Both the position numbers and the translations under genes were made by a program. The notes under the pieces were generated by a model. It made no database searches, was not told the origin of the DNA, and saw only the letters and a program-made list of their open reading frames with translations. Positions 37,737 through 48,387 of a stretch of DNA of 64,000 nucleotides are shown piece by piece. Source of the stretch: an uncultured Sphingomonadaceae bacterium (GTDB lineage Bacteria; Pseudomonadota; Alphaproteobacteria; Sphingomonadales; Sphingomonadaceae); assembly GCA_947495985.1 (NCBI GenBank), contig CANMBD010000001.1:372001-436000 (forward strand), in the 5' to 3' direction. The stretch's first letter is position 1, and each line of letters opens with the position of its first letter.

Positions 37737-38531
37737 CTAGCGGTCCTTATAGTCTGGCTTGCGCTTGCTGAAAAAGGCTTTGGCGGCTTCGCGGCTGTCC
37801 TCGGTCATGCTGAGCATGGCTTGCTGTCGGTCTTCAATCGCCATGGCCGCTTCAAAACTCTGAGCGTCGATATTGCGGTTAAGCGCATCTTTGGTCAGTC
37901 GCAGGCCCATGGGCGCTGTATCGAGCATTTCTTCCGCGAGAGAGAGACCAGTGCTGACTAATTTATCTTCGTCAGCAACTTCGCTGATTAGCCCCAGTTT
38001 TTCAGCGCGTTCAGCATGAATGAACCGGCCGGTCAGAAGCAATTCCGATGCGAGCGAAGATCCGACCAACCGCGGCAAGAAATAGCTCGATCCCATATCG
38101 CATCCGCCCAGGCCGATTTTAATATAGGCCGCGTTCATTTTCAGGCTGGGTGCACCATAGCGGACGTCACTGGCCAGCAGCAGAGAAAAACCGCCGCCGC
38201 AGGCCGCGCCCTGAGCCAATGATATGATCGGCTGCGGACATTGCCGCATAAGTTGCATGACCGTGGCTATGGATCGCTGCGTCCGCCAGATATGTTGAAC
38301 CTGCCCACGCGAGCCATCATTTTTCCAGGCACCGATGTCTAGACCTGCACAAAAGGCTCGTCCCTCTGCGCGAAACAGGACAACCCGGACATCATACCGG
38401 TCCTGCAGCCCTCGAAAATAGTCCTGCAGTGCGAAGATCATGTCTTCGTTCATCGTATTGAGCTTATCCGGCCGATTGAGTGAGAGAATTTCAATCGCGC
38501 CGCGTTGTTCGATGAGCAGGCTGTTAGTCAT
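37737..38531 (-). CDS. Enoyl-CoA hydratase/isomerase family protein
   Basis: 264 residues of the crotonase fold. RAFCAGLDIGAWK and AQGAACGGGFSLLLASDVRYGA form the oxyanion hole; SSYFLPRLVG and the C-terminal FFSKRKPDYK are also typical. The exact reaction is not decidable. The ATG at 38531 has GGGAGA upstream. It starts 21 bp after spt, so it is probably made from the acp-spt transcript, suggesting a link to acyl-chain supply or sphingoid turnover. Confidence 0.85.
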   Translation of the reverse strand: MTNSLLIEQRGAIEILSLNRPDKLNTMNEDMIFALQDYFRGLQDRYDVRVVLFRAEGRAFCAGLDIGAWKNDGSRGQVQHIWRTQRSIATVMQLMRQCPQPIISLAQGAACGGGFSLLLASDVRYGAPSLKMNAAYIKIGLGGCDMGSSYFLPRLVGSSLASELLLTGRFIHAERAEKLGLISEVADEDKLVSTGLSLAEEMLDTAPMGLRLTKDALNRNIDAQSFEAAMAIEDRQQAMLSMTEDSREAAKAFFSKRKPDYKDR

Positions 38532-38552
38532 TCGTGTCTCCCACAAGGAGGG

Positions 38553-39752
38553 TCAGATCGCTCCAACCGCTTTGCCGGCTGCCTCAAACATGCCCAGGAT
38601 CTGGTCGACCTGTTCGGTCGTATGCTCGGCACAAAGTGAGCAACGCAACAAGGTCATGTTTGCCGGAGTTGCCGGTGGTCGCGCAAGATTGACATAGAGG
38701 CCTTCCGCAAGCAGCGCCTGCCACATCATCGCACCGCGTTCGAGGTCCGGCATGATGACCGCGATAATCGCGCTTTGCGCTTCCGGCGTACCGAGTTCAA
38801 AGCCCAAATCGCGCAGGCCTTTGTGGAGCTTCTTGCTGTTTTCCCACAAATGCGCGCGCTTGTTGCCGCTGTGCATCAGCTTGCGGATCGAGGTGCTGGC
38901 TGTTGCCATTACGCTTGGTGGCAGCGAGGCCGTGAACACATAGGGGCGGCATACCAGACGCATGATTTCAAATTTCGGATGGTTGGAGACGCAGAATCCA
39001 CCGACGGTTCCCACCGACTTGCTGAACGTTCCAATGATGAAATCGACATCGTCGATAACGCCTTGTTCTTCACAGACGCCGCGGCCATTTTCACCGATAA
39101 AGCCCATTGAGTGCGCTTCATCAACCAGGGTCATGGCGCCGTTTTCCTTGCAGATACGGATCATTTCCTTGAGCGGCGCAACATCGCCAAGCATCGAATA
39201 GACGCCTTCAAGCACGACAAGCTTGCCAGCGTCTGCGGGCAGACGCTTCAATCGTTTTTCCAGTGCTTCGACATCATTGTGGCGGAACGCGACAATTTCT
39301 GCATTACCCATGGAACAGCCGTCATAGATGGACGCATGGCTGTCGATATCCAGAATGACATAATCACCCTTGCCGGCCAGCGCAGAGATAATTCCCAGGT
39401 TGGCCTGATAGCCCGTGGAAAAGACCATCGCATGGTCCATCGCGTAAAATTCTTTGAGCGCCTCTTCGCAATCTTTATGCGGGCTATATGTGCCGTTGAG
39501 AACGCGGCTGCCGGTTGTTCCAGAGCCAAAGTCCTTGAGCGCCTGAAGTCCGGCCTGCTGGACATCATCGTCAAAGGTCATGCCCATGTAGTTATAGGTG
39601 CCGAGCAGAATGGTTTCCTTGCCATTGCATATGGCAACAGTGGGCGATTTCACTTCTTCCATTACCAGTGAAAAAGGGTCCTTAACGCCGGTTGCAAGCA
39701 GGGTTTCGCGTTCCTGAATCAGCGGATCATATTTACTCAGAAGGTCGGTCAT
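38553..39752 (-). CDS. spt: Serine palmitoyltransferase
   Basis: 399 residues of the alpha-oxoamine synthase family. The PLP lysine is K245 in GTFSKSVGTVGGF. H139 (DSHAS), D211 and H214 (VDEAHSMG) match the Sphingomonas paucimobilis SPT residues H159, D231, H234 and K265 with a constant offset of 20. This separates it from KBL, AONS and ALAS paralogues. It condenses L-serine with an acyl thioester to 3-ketodihydrosphingosine, the first sphingolipid step, in the cytoplasm. A dedicated acyl carrier protein gene lies 54 bp upstream in the same operon. Confidence 0.93.
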   Translation of the reverse strand: MTDLLSKYDPLIQERETLLATGVKDPFSLVMEEVKSPTVAICNGKETILLGTYNYMGMTFDDDVQQAGLQALKDFGSGTTGSRVLNGTYSPHKDCEEALKEFYAMDHAMVFSTGYQANLGIISALAGKGDYVILDIDSHASIYDGCSMGNAEIVAFRHNDVEALEKRLKRLPADAGKLVVLEGVYSMLGDVAPLKEMIRICKENGAMTLVDEAHSMGFIGENGRGVCEEQGVIDDVDFIIGTFSKSVGTVGGFCVSNHPKFEIMRLVCRPYVFTASLPPSVMATASTSIRKLMHSGNKRAHLWENSKKLHKGLRDLGFELGTPEAQSAIIAVIMPDLERGAMMWQALLAEGLYVNLARPPATPANMTLLRCSLCAEHTTEQVDQILGMFEAAGKAVGAI

Positions 39753-39806
39753 TATACTCTCGTGTTTTCGTCATCTTGAAACGGGTTCCGGATGCCGATT
39801 ATGCTG

Positions 39807-40052
39807 TTACTGATCCATCAACTTGGCAACGGCGTCGGCAAGCTGACCGACATTTTCGATTTCGGCCTGCATGTTCATGGTAATGATAATATCAAATTCA
39901 TCTTCCACCGCAGCGACAAAATCCATCACCGTCAGGCTGTCCCACTCCAGATCGCCTGCAAAAGTGGTAGCATCTTTGAGTTCCACGCCCTTGTTGTTGA
40001 AAGGGCCAATCAAGGCTTCCACCTTGGCCATAATTTCTTCGCGACTTGCCAT
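39807..40052 (-). CDS. Acyl carrier protein of the sphingolipid locus
   Basis: 81 residues. The phosphopantetheine serine is S39 in LEWDSLTVMDF, a variant of the usual DSLD/E. The helices VEALIG and AVEDEFDIIITM flank it. A specialised ACP (AcpR) next to spt carries the acyl chain for Spt in Caulobacter, and this gene has the same position. It heads the acp-spt-enoyl-CoA hydratase operon; a perfect 9 bp inverted repeat lies 44 bp upstream. Confidence 0.9.
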   Translation of the reverse strand: MASREEIMAKVEALIGPFNNKGVELKDATTFAGDLEWDSLTVMDFVAAVEDEFDIIITMNMQAEIENVGQLADAVAKLMDQ

Positions 40053-40095
40053 GTTTAATTCCCCAATATCCGGCCTGCTTCATTCCTAGCAACCT

Positions 40096-40122
40096 TTGCC
40101 AATGTGAAGCCCCCATTGGCAA
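40096..40122 (-). promoter_or_regulatory. Inverted repeat upstream of the acp-spt operon
   Basis: TTGCCAATG (40096-40104) and CATTGGCAA (40114-40122) are perfect 9 bp arms separated by 9 bp. It sits between the divergent acp and Pycsar-effector-like genes and could be an operator or a leader hairpin. There is no T-run, so it is not a terminator. Confidence 0.45.
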
Positions 40123-40237
40123 GTGAATAAGGCCGAAACAGGGCACAAGGGTGGGCATATGCGCCGTAACTTGCCCAATTGCGCCGATTATGTCACTCTT
40201 GCGGCGCACCGGGTCGCGCCTGTGCGGAGGGTGAAAC

Positions 40238-40756
40238 ATGACCGAGGACCGAAAATGGCCAGATGAAGTCATCCAATTGCTGCGCACGACCCAGCAACAT
40301 CATGTTCAACTCAGTCTGATGGCCGATCACAAGGCCAATATGCTGATTGGCGCGACATTCGTGGTTTTTACTCTGGCTATCGGGCAAAGTCATGCGAGCA
40401 GCTTCTCCTTGCCTCTGCTCATACTCGCAATTTCCGCTTTTTGTGCAGCAGGTCTGGCCGCGATCGCTGTGATGCCAGCGACCAAGATACGGGCCGGTGC
40501 CAATCCTAACATGCTGTTTTTCGGGGCGTTCTCAAAAATATCGGAAGACGAGTTTAAAGATCAGCTTTTGTCTGAGAATTTCGTCGATCAGGAAACCGTT
40601 TATCGCACCATGTTGCGCGATATATATCAAATGGGTGTGGTCCTCGAGCGGAAGAAATACCGCTATCTCGGCCTTGCATACCGGGTGTTCTTGCTTGGCC
40701 TATCAATGACCTTTGTGACATATCTGGTGGAACAGTTTGCCGGACCGTTGCTTTAA
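40238..40756 (+). CDS. Pycsar-effector-like (DUF5706) membrane protein
   Basis: 172 residues. Conserved features are LMADHKANMLIGATFVVFTLAI near the N-terminus, NMLFFGAFSKISEDEF in the middle, and RDIYQMGVVLERKKYRYLGLAY before a last membrane helix. This is the pattern of PycTM/DUF5706 effectors. Three helices are predicted (about 36-54, 60-80, 148-166). In Pycsar anti-phage systems such effectors are opened by cCMP/cUMP and damage the membrane. No nucleotide cyclase is encoded nearby, so either the partner is elsewhere or this chromosomal branch has another job. Confidence 0.7.
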   Translation: MTEDRKWPDEVIQLLRTTQQHHVQLSLMADHKANMLIGATFVVFTLAIGQSHASSFSLPLLILAISAFCAAGLAAIAVMPATKIRAGANPNMLFFGAFSKISEDEFKDQLLSENFVDQETVYRTMLRDIYQMGVVLERKKYRYLGLAYRVFLLGLSMTFVTYLVEQFAGPLL

Positions 40757-40763
40757 GGTCATT

Positions 40764-41954
40764 CTATTCCCAGTTGAGCCAGAGCTCCTCAATCGCCCAG
40801 ACCACGCCGCCGCGCATCGCGCCTTGTGGTTTGTCCGGATCAAGTTGAAACCGGCCAATTTCACGAAACCAGGTCTCATAGAAAATATGCAGCTCCATCC
40901 GTGCGAGATGCAGCCCCAGGCAAGTATGGATGCCCGAGCCAAAAGCGCCATGGCGATAATGCTTGCGATCAACCGAAACGGTCATCGGGTCTTCGTTGAG
41001 CTTGTCCTCCCAACCGATCATTGCGAGCGGGCAAATGATCTTTTCACCTTTGGACAGTTTCTGGCCGCCCAATATCGTGTCTTCATTGATCTGGCGGGGC
41101 AGATTGACGAAGCTGTATCGGCGCAGCAATTCTTCGGTAACATCGGGAATGCAATCGGGATTATCGATAATCCGCTCTTGTAGGGATGGATTTGTGGCCA
41201 AATGCTTCATGCTGAAACTGAGTGCATTGACCACAGTGTCCAGCCCCGCGAGAAATAGGAGATGCGCAATCGAGAGCAGCTCTTCGAAAGTAAGTTCGCG
41301 CCCGTCAATATCGGACCGGATGATATGACTCATCATATCGTCCTTCGGGTCCGCCTGACGTTCTTTCACAAATTTCGCCAGCATCGCGACAATTTTCTGT
41401 TGAACCTGGGCAACTTCGGGCGTGCCCGCCAGTTCAAAATTCTCGTTTACGAGCGCGCGAAACTCATCAAATCGATCCAGCGGCAATCCCAGCATTTCCA
41501 TGAAGACCGATACTGGAAAGCGCGATCCGACCGCATCGATAAATTCACACTGTCCATCCGCCTTGACCGCGCCAATAAGCCTGTCTGCCCATTGCTGAAT
41601 CCGTTCTTGCAGGGGTGCAATTGCCTTTTTCTCGAAAAACGGTCGCATCATCTGGCGATAGGGGCGGTGTTCCGGTGGATCGAGAGACAGCGGGATAGTC
41701 TTGGGTATGTTCTCGATATGGGGAATTGAGAAATTCTCGTTGGAAAAGATATTCGGCTTGCGCAGCAAATCGATCATCATGTCACCGTCAGTGACAATCC
41801 AGTGCCCGCCATTTCTGGGTGTCCAGAACAGGGGAGGCGCTTCGTTCTTTAGCGCCAGAAAGGCGTCGTGCACATCCACCTTGATTGCCGGTTCGCCATA
41901 TATATCGAAGTCATAAGTGGGCACGTCATCGCGCACCGCTACATTGCTTTCCAT
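40764..41954 (-). CDS. Cytochrome P450
   Basis: 396 residues from the ATG at 41954, chosen because GGGAGAGG lies five bases upstream. The haem-binding stretch is FGSGIHTCLGLHLARME. The I-helix has LAGLDTV (acid-alcohol pair), and EELLRR is the ExxR. The acid-alcohol pair argues for a normal O2-activating P450 and against a CYP152-type peroxygenase fatty acid hydroxylase. It follows cerR by 69 bp on the same strand. Redox partners are not encoded in the window. A hydroxylase for a lipid chain is possible but unproven. Confidence 0.92.
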   Translation of the reverse strand: MESNVAVRDDVPTYDFDIYGEPAIKVDVHDAFLALKNEAPPLFWTPRNGGHWIVTDGDMMIDLLRKPNIFSNENFSIPHIENIPKTIPLSLDPPEHRPYRQMMRPFFEKKAIAPLQERIQQWADRLIGAVKADGQCEFIDAVGSRFPVSVFMEMLGLPLDRFDEFRALVNENFELAGTPEVAQVQQKIVAMLAKFVKERQADPKDDMMSHIIRSDIDGRELTFEELLSIAHLLFLAGLDTVVNALSFSMKHLATNPSLQERIIDNPDCIPDVTEELLRRYSFVNLPRQINEDTILGGQKLSKGEKIICPLAMIGWEDKLNEDPMTVSVDRKHYRHGAFGSGIHTCLGLHLARMELHIFYETWFREIGRFQLDPDKPQGAMRGGVVWAIEELWLNWE

Positions 41955-42023
41955 AACATCCTCTCCCAGCACGTAATTATGCGCCGGTTTGGAGAGAATG
42001 GCAGCTAGTGATTTTAGGAGGCG

Positions 42024-42950
42024 TCAGAGCCAGTCATTCTGACGATACCATTTTGCGGTATCTTTCAACCCTTGTCGCGTCTCGATTTGCGGCGTCCATA
42101 ATTCGGGCGGCAGGCGCTTGGCGGGATCGACCGTCCAGTCATCATGACAGAAATAGCTGACGCGATCTTCGGTAAGCTTGGCCTTGTCACGGCGGAAAAA
42201 ACGATCGGCTTTTGCGCCCAATTCCAACAGAAATCTTGGTGTTGCTATTGGTTTAATCCGTCTGCCAATCGCCCATCCAACGGCTTTGGCGAAGCTGGTC
42301 TGGGTCCAGCCGCCGGTCTTGCCGTCGTCCACCTCAAAAATCTGTGTGGTAAGATCTTCATGTTCCGGAATGATCGTCATCAGAGCGCGGGACAGGTCGT
42401 CAACATGGATCGCCGACAGCCGCCCGTCGGCATCGGGGGGTAGGGTGATAAAGCCGGTTTTTGCCATCTTGAACAGCTCCAGCAGTTCCCTGTCTCCGGG
42501 CCCGTAAATGGCAGGAGGCCGAATGATCGTCCAATCGAGCCCGCTGGATGCGACGATCTTTTCCGCTCTGGCCTTGGTATCGCCATAGATAGACAGCTTG
42601 GGCAAGGTCGCCGCGAGCGACGAGACATGAATGAAGCGGTTGCATCCTGCTTTCTTGGCCGCCTCTACGACCGCCAAGGTGCCAGCGACGTTGCCAGCTT
42701 CAAAGCCTTCTCGCGTTGGAGCATTTACAACCCCGGCAATGTGGATCACTATATCTGCCCCCGTGCACAGTACGCTAAGGCTGGCCGGGTTATCCAACGC
42801 GCCGCGCACCCACGTCACATTGGGGCGGTCATCCTGTGTCTGGCGTGTCAGGGCGCGCACGGGAAAACCGGCGCGCACCGCCAGGTTGAGAAGATGGCTA
42901 CCCACAAAACCGGTCGCGCCGGTGATTGCCAGAGTTGGTTTCGTCCGCAT
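42024..42950 (-). CDS. cerR: NAD(P)-dependent epimerase-type reductase, candidate ceramide reductase
   Basis: 308 residues of the extended SDR family: GATGFVGSHL (11-20) binds the cofactor, Y122 and K126 lie in IYGDTKARAE, and VHVDDLSRAL-like sequence follows. In Caulobacter an epimerase-family gene beside spt encodes CerR, which reduces the 3-keto group after acylation. Context with spt, acp and cerS makes the same role likely. It starts 24 bp after proB, so it shares the obgE-proB transcript. Alternative: a generic NDP-sugar or terpene dehydratase-like SDR. Confidence 0.68.
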   Translation of the reverse strand: MRTKPTLAITGATGFVGSHLLNLAVRAGFPVRALTRQTQDDRPNVTWVRGALDNPASLSVLCTGADIVIHIAGVVNAPTREGFEAGNVAGTLAVVEAAKKAGCNRFIHVSSLAATLPKLSIYGDTKARAEKIVASSGLDWTIIRPPAIYGPGDRELLELFKMAKTGFITLPPDADGRLSAIHVDDLSRALMTIIPEHEDLTTQIFEVDDGKTGGWTQTSFAKAVGWAIGRRIKPIATPRFLLELGAKADRFFRRDKAKLTEDRVSYFCHDDWTVDPAKRLPPELWTPQIETRQGLKDTAKWYRQNDWL

Positions 42951-42974
42951 GCGGTTACCTGTCCATGCCCCGCT

Positions 42975-45181
<2,207 letters not shown>

Positions 45182-45231
45182 CTAGAGGCTTGATTACCCA
45201 GTTCTATCACTGGCGGCATCATCGCAAATTT

Positions 45232-46545
45232 TCATTCCGCCGCCTGCAATTGCTCCATTTGGGCTACGCGGGGATCATTGGGATAGACCCATTCTTCACC
45301 GATCACCTGTTCCACTGCGAGCTGGTCTGGCACGTTATCGAGACCGATCATTTTGTCACAGGTCTGATGAAAGCTGTAGATACGCGCTTCCTGATAGCTC
45401 AAAGGCACGCTCTTGAATCCGTCACTTTCCATGGATTTCTGAATCATTTCGCCAAATTGTGTGTCTTCCAGGATAATCGGGCTCATGTCCCGTCCACTCG
45501 GCTTGCTCTCATCCGGCACTGTCCACAAGTCTGGCGCTGGACCGTCCCCCCAGTCCAGCGCCATCGTGACGAGTTCCAACCGGGTTGTATTCAGCCCGGT
45601 CGGCCAGAAAACCAAAGGTGGTACAAAATAATTGGATAGGGGTGACACCCAGTTGGGGAACATGGTGTAGCTTTGCGTGCAGGTGCGGCCCAGTTCGCCG
45701 ACCGTATTAATCTCTTGCCATTGCGGGGGAGAGTCAACGGCTCTGACATGCTCGCGGTCGGTTTCCTGCGGGGCAGGGGCCAGCATCCGGGCATGGCCAT
45801 TGGGGAAGATGGTGTTCACATTGCGCTTGCTATCGACCAGTGGTGCGACGGTTTCGGGATGGATGAAGGGGACGTGATAGACCTCCATATTGGCTTCCAT
45901 CGCCACCTTCCAGTTGCAGTTGAGGTCAAAGGAGTGGCGCGCGGCGAGTTTGATCTTGTCGAACTGAAATTCTTCCCAGTCATTCCAGACGGGGCCGAGC
46001 CACTGCTTCAGCGGCATTGCGTCATCATCAAAGTTCACAAAGATTACATTGCCCAGCATTTCGCATTTGACCGGGATCAGGCTGCGGCAACTAAAGTCGA
46101 AATCGGCTGGGAAATCCTGTTTTTCCGGCACACCGACAAGAGTGCCGTCGGTTTTGTAAGTCCAGTTGTGATAGCCACACATTAAACGCGGTGACCGGCC
46201 CTTTTCTTCGGTAACAACAGGCGCCCCGCGATGCCGGCAAGTGTTATAAAATGCCCGTACTTGACCGTCCATGCCATGGACAATGATAACCGGTGTTCCT
46301 GTATTCTCCCATTTCATGAAGCATCCCGGTTCCGGGATTTCATCAATATGCGCGGCGAACAGCCAGCTCTTTTTCCAGATATGCTGTTGTTCCAGATCAT
46401 AATATGCTTGTGAAGTATAACGACCCGCAGGAAGGTCAGGCAGAGACGGAAAACCGTCTGGCGGCGCAGAGCGCGATGCTTCCCACTCCATCAGGCGCTT
46501 CATCTGCGCAACATAAGCTGTATCCATCGTCATCAGTCTAGTCAT
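45232..46545 (-). CDS. Rieske aromatic ring-hydroxylating oxygenase, alpha subunit
   Basis: About 437 residues. The Rieske [2Fe-2S] site is CRHRGAPVV ... CGYHNWTY. The mononuclear iron histidines are in VYHVPFIHPE, and the late D near MALDWGDGP completes the catalytic domain. Electron-transfer and beta subunits are absent, as for many single-gene sphingomonad oxygenases. The substrate is unknown. The start is ambiguous between ATGs at 46545 and 46533, because GGGAG lies only two bases before the first. Confidence 0.88.
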   Translation of the reverse strand: MTRLMTMDTAYVAQMKRLMEWEASRSAPPDGFPSLPDLPAGRYTSQAYYDLEQQHIWKKSWLFAAHIDEIPEPGCFMKWENTGTPVIIVHGMDGQVRAFYNTCRHRGAPVVTEEKGRSPRLMCGYHNWTYKTDGTLVGVPEKQDFPADFDFSCRSLIPVKCEMLGNVIFVNFDDDAMPLKQWLGPVWNDWEEFQFDKIKLAARHSFDLNCNWKVAMEANMEVYHVPFIHPETVAPLVDSKRNVNTIFPNGHARMLAPAPQETDREHVRAVDSPPQWQEINTVGELGRTCTQSYTMFPNWVSPLSNYFVPPLVFWPTGLNTTRLELVTMALDWGDGPAPDLWTVPDESKPSGRDMSPIILEDTQFGEMIQKSMESDGFKSVPLSYQEARIYSFHQTCDKMIGLDNVPDQLAVEQVIGEEWVYPNDPRVAQMEQLQAAE

Positions 46546-46765
46546 CTCTCCCAATATCGCTTCATGACATAACGGCGACCATATGGTCGATTGGCAATAG
46601 TGATAGAAGAAAGACAGCTGTGCTATGGTATCAAAATCAGCGGCGAAAACCATGAGACCTGTTCATCAGAAAGTCTTGTCACGTGGTCTCGGGGCGTGAC
46701 TATCAGTGGTTCTATACTTTAAGATTTCTGAGAATACCGAGGTCAATAGTTTGTGGGAGGACATA

Positions 46766-47164
46766 TTGAACGAAGAAGAAGATACAGAGAGTGTCCCGGG
46801 TAATGACAATTCCAATTATTCTGACGTCACTCATCTCAATTTCACAGCGCATATCGCTGAGCAAAACAAATTACGATCCGAATACTTCAAAGGCCTGACA
46901 TTTGGCGACCCTATTTGGGATGTTTTGCTGGACATATATGTTTCCGAAAAAACGGATCAATCAACGACAATTGGCGCGATATCGGACCGTCAGGAGAGGT
47001 CGAAGTCCTTGTGTCAAAGATGTGTAGATTACCTTCTCGAACGCGATGCAGTTTTTGAGAATTTCAATCGCTATACGGCACCGAAATTTCGCTATCTTGC
47101 CAGCGAGAAAACCAAGCAGCAAATCGCTGCCTGGCTCAACAACTGTCTGGCGTCAGCGCCGTGA
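46766..47164 (+). CDS. Winged-helix (MarR-like) regulatory protein, degenerate
   Basis: About 132 residues from a TTG at 46766 with GGGAGG seven bases upstream. The block FGDPIWDVLLDIYVSEKTDQS followed by a recognition-helix-like SKSLCQRCVDYLLERDAV and the wing/terminal helix RYLASEKTKQQIAAWL resembles sphingomonad winged-helix proteins of the MarR type. The N-terminus is acidic and probably disordered. No effector domain is seen. The convergent LuxR gene ends 58 bp downstream. Confidence 0.55.
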   Translation: MNEEEDTESVPGNDNSNYSDVTHLNFTAHIAEQNKLRSEYFKGLTFGDPIWDVLLDIYVSEKTDQSTTIGAISDRQERSKSLCQRCVDYLLERDAVFENFNRYTAPKFRYLASEKTKQQIAAWLNNCLASAP

Positions 47165-47222
47165 TATATTGTACCTGAGAAGTAAGCTTTTTGATAGGCG
47201 CTGGGCGCTAGTTTTGACTGCC

Positions 47223-47945
47223 TTACGTCCTTACCAGGTCCATGCTGATTGCCTTCACCGATGCCGATGTGCGATCATGCACGTCCAGTTTGGTAAACGC
47301 ACGCCGCATATAACTGTCGATAGAGCTTTCAGATAGTTGCAGAATTGTGCCGATTTCGGAGTTTGATTTTCCTTTGGCGGCCCATGCAATGATCTGCATT
47401 TCTCTCTTGGATAAAGACTTGTCTATTCCATAGAGATCAGGTGTTAGCTGACAAAAGCGCAAATGCGCCATTTGCGCAAAAATGTGGAACTGCAACCCAA
47501 TGTCGTTGTCCATCAATTTTTCGTTTTTGGGTTTGCCGTAGGAGGCCAGTCCGTTGCGGGACTGCGGTCCGAAAACAGGAAATATCCAACCCTCGTCAAT
47601 ATCTGAGCTATTGGCGTCTTGCTTAAGATTTTCGAACAGTTGTCGGCTGTTCGTTAAATTGGCAATTTCGGTCCAGCGAAATGGCGAACCTTTGGAAAGG
47701 CTGTTCTCGGTTGTGATATGACCCTGTTCGATCAGTCCTGCGATAGCGAATTTCTGGAATTGTTCATCTGAGAGACCAACATATCTAATAATGGTATCGG
47801 GGTGTGTTGGCTTTCTGTGGGGTGGCGGGCAAGCATATACTGTGGCTCGAAATCCATATTGTCGAGCGATTTTCAGAACATATTTCCATAGTCTGGCCGG
47901 GCTGTCACATTGATCTAATTTGCCAATTTCATCGAAGGTTAGCAT
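47223..47945 (-). CDS. LuxR-family regulator, solo
   Basis: 240 residues. The C-terminal HTH is clear (LSKREMQIIAWAAKGKSNSEI, LSESSIDSYMRRAFTKLDVHDR). The N-terminal part has the length and helical pattern of an autoinducer-binding domain, but the invariant Trp/Tyr/Asp acyl-homoserine-lactone ligands cannot be lined up with confidence. No luxI synthase gene is in the window, so it is a solo that may sense another molecule. The operators and targets are not visible. Confidence 0.82.
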   Translation of the reverse strand: MLTFDEIGKLDQCDSPARLWKYVLKIARQYGFRATVYACPPPHRKPTHPDTIIRYVGLSDEQFQKFAIAGLIEQGHITTENSLSKGSPFRWTEIANLTNSRQLFENLKQDANSSDIDEGWIFPVFGPQSRNGLASYGKPKNEKLMDNDIGLQFHIFAQMAHLRFCQLTPDLYGIDKSLSKREMQIIAWAAKGKSNSEIGTILQLSESSIDSYMRRAFTKLDVHDRTSASVKAISMDLVRT

Positions 47946-48308
47946 TGGTCCTCACTTGCAGCAATTTGAAGCATATCCACAGATTTTGCTCTGGTCTGCC
48001 CCGCGGTCACGTGGCGTTCTTTTGGGCATGGTGGTCTTCAATTGCGTCTGATCAATTTGGCATTTGATGATCAGGGCGCCAAATATTGCCCTTCGATCCC
48101 CACAGATCTCACTGTTCGTTGCTCTATTCCGGAATATTTCACAGCTTGTTAGAAATTTTGGTCAAGTCTTAATTTACCAGACAATGATTTATGGCGGCGG
48201 AGCGGTAGCTTGTCCGGATCAACTCAGCTAACACTTTGAAAATAAGCCTTTAAGCCATTGTGATATGGTCATGGTTAAGGTGGTAAAATCCCCTAGTAAT
48301 CATGAATG
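47946..48308. other. AT-rich intergenic stretch, no gene seen
   Basis: About 360 bp between the LuxR gene and the TetR-type promoter. It must hold the luxR promoter. I see no reading frame with a ribosome-binding site, no terminator and no strong repeat. Confidence 0.5.
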
Positions 48309-48353
48309 TTGACAGAAACGTCCTGTTTTAGCTATTAAGTATCCACTGGATAC
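48309..48353 (+). promoter_or_regulatory. Promoter with TetR-type operator, left arm of the module
   Basis: TTGACA (48309-48314) is followed 17-18 bp later by CTATTA/TATTAA as -10. The perfect palindrome GTATCCA-C-TGGATAC (48339-48353) is centred at 48346, exactly 32 nt after the -35 end. The same geometry occurs at the TetR operon promoter. A bound protein would cover the -10/+1 region. AAGGA and the start at 48388 follow. Confidence 0.72.
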
Positions 48354-48387
48354 ATAACAAATCAATGAGAATTTAGAAGGAAAAATC

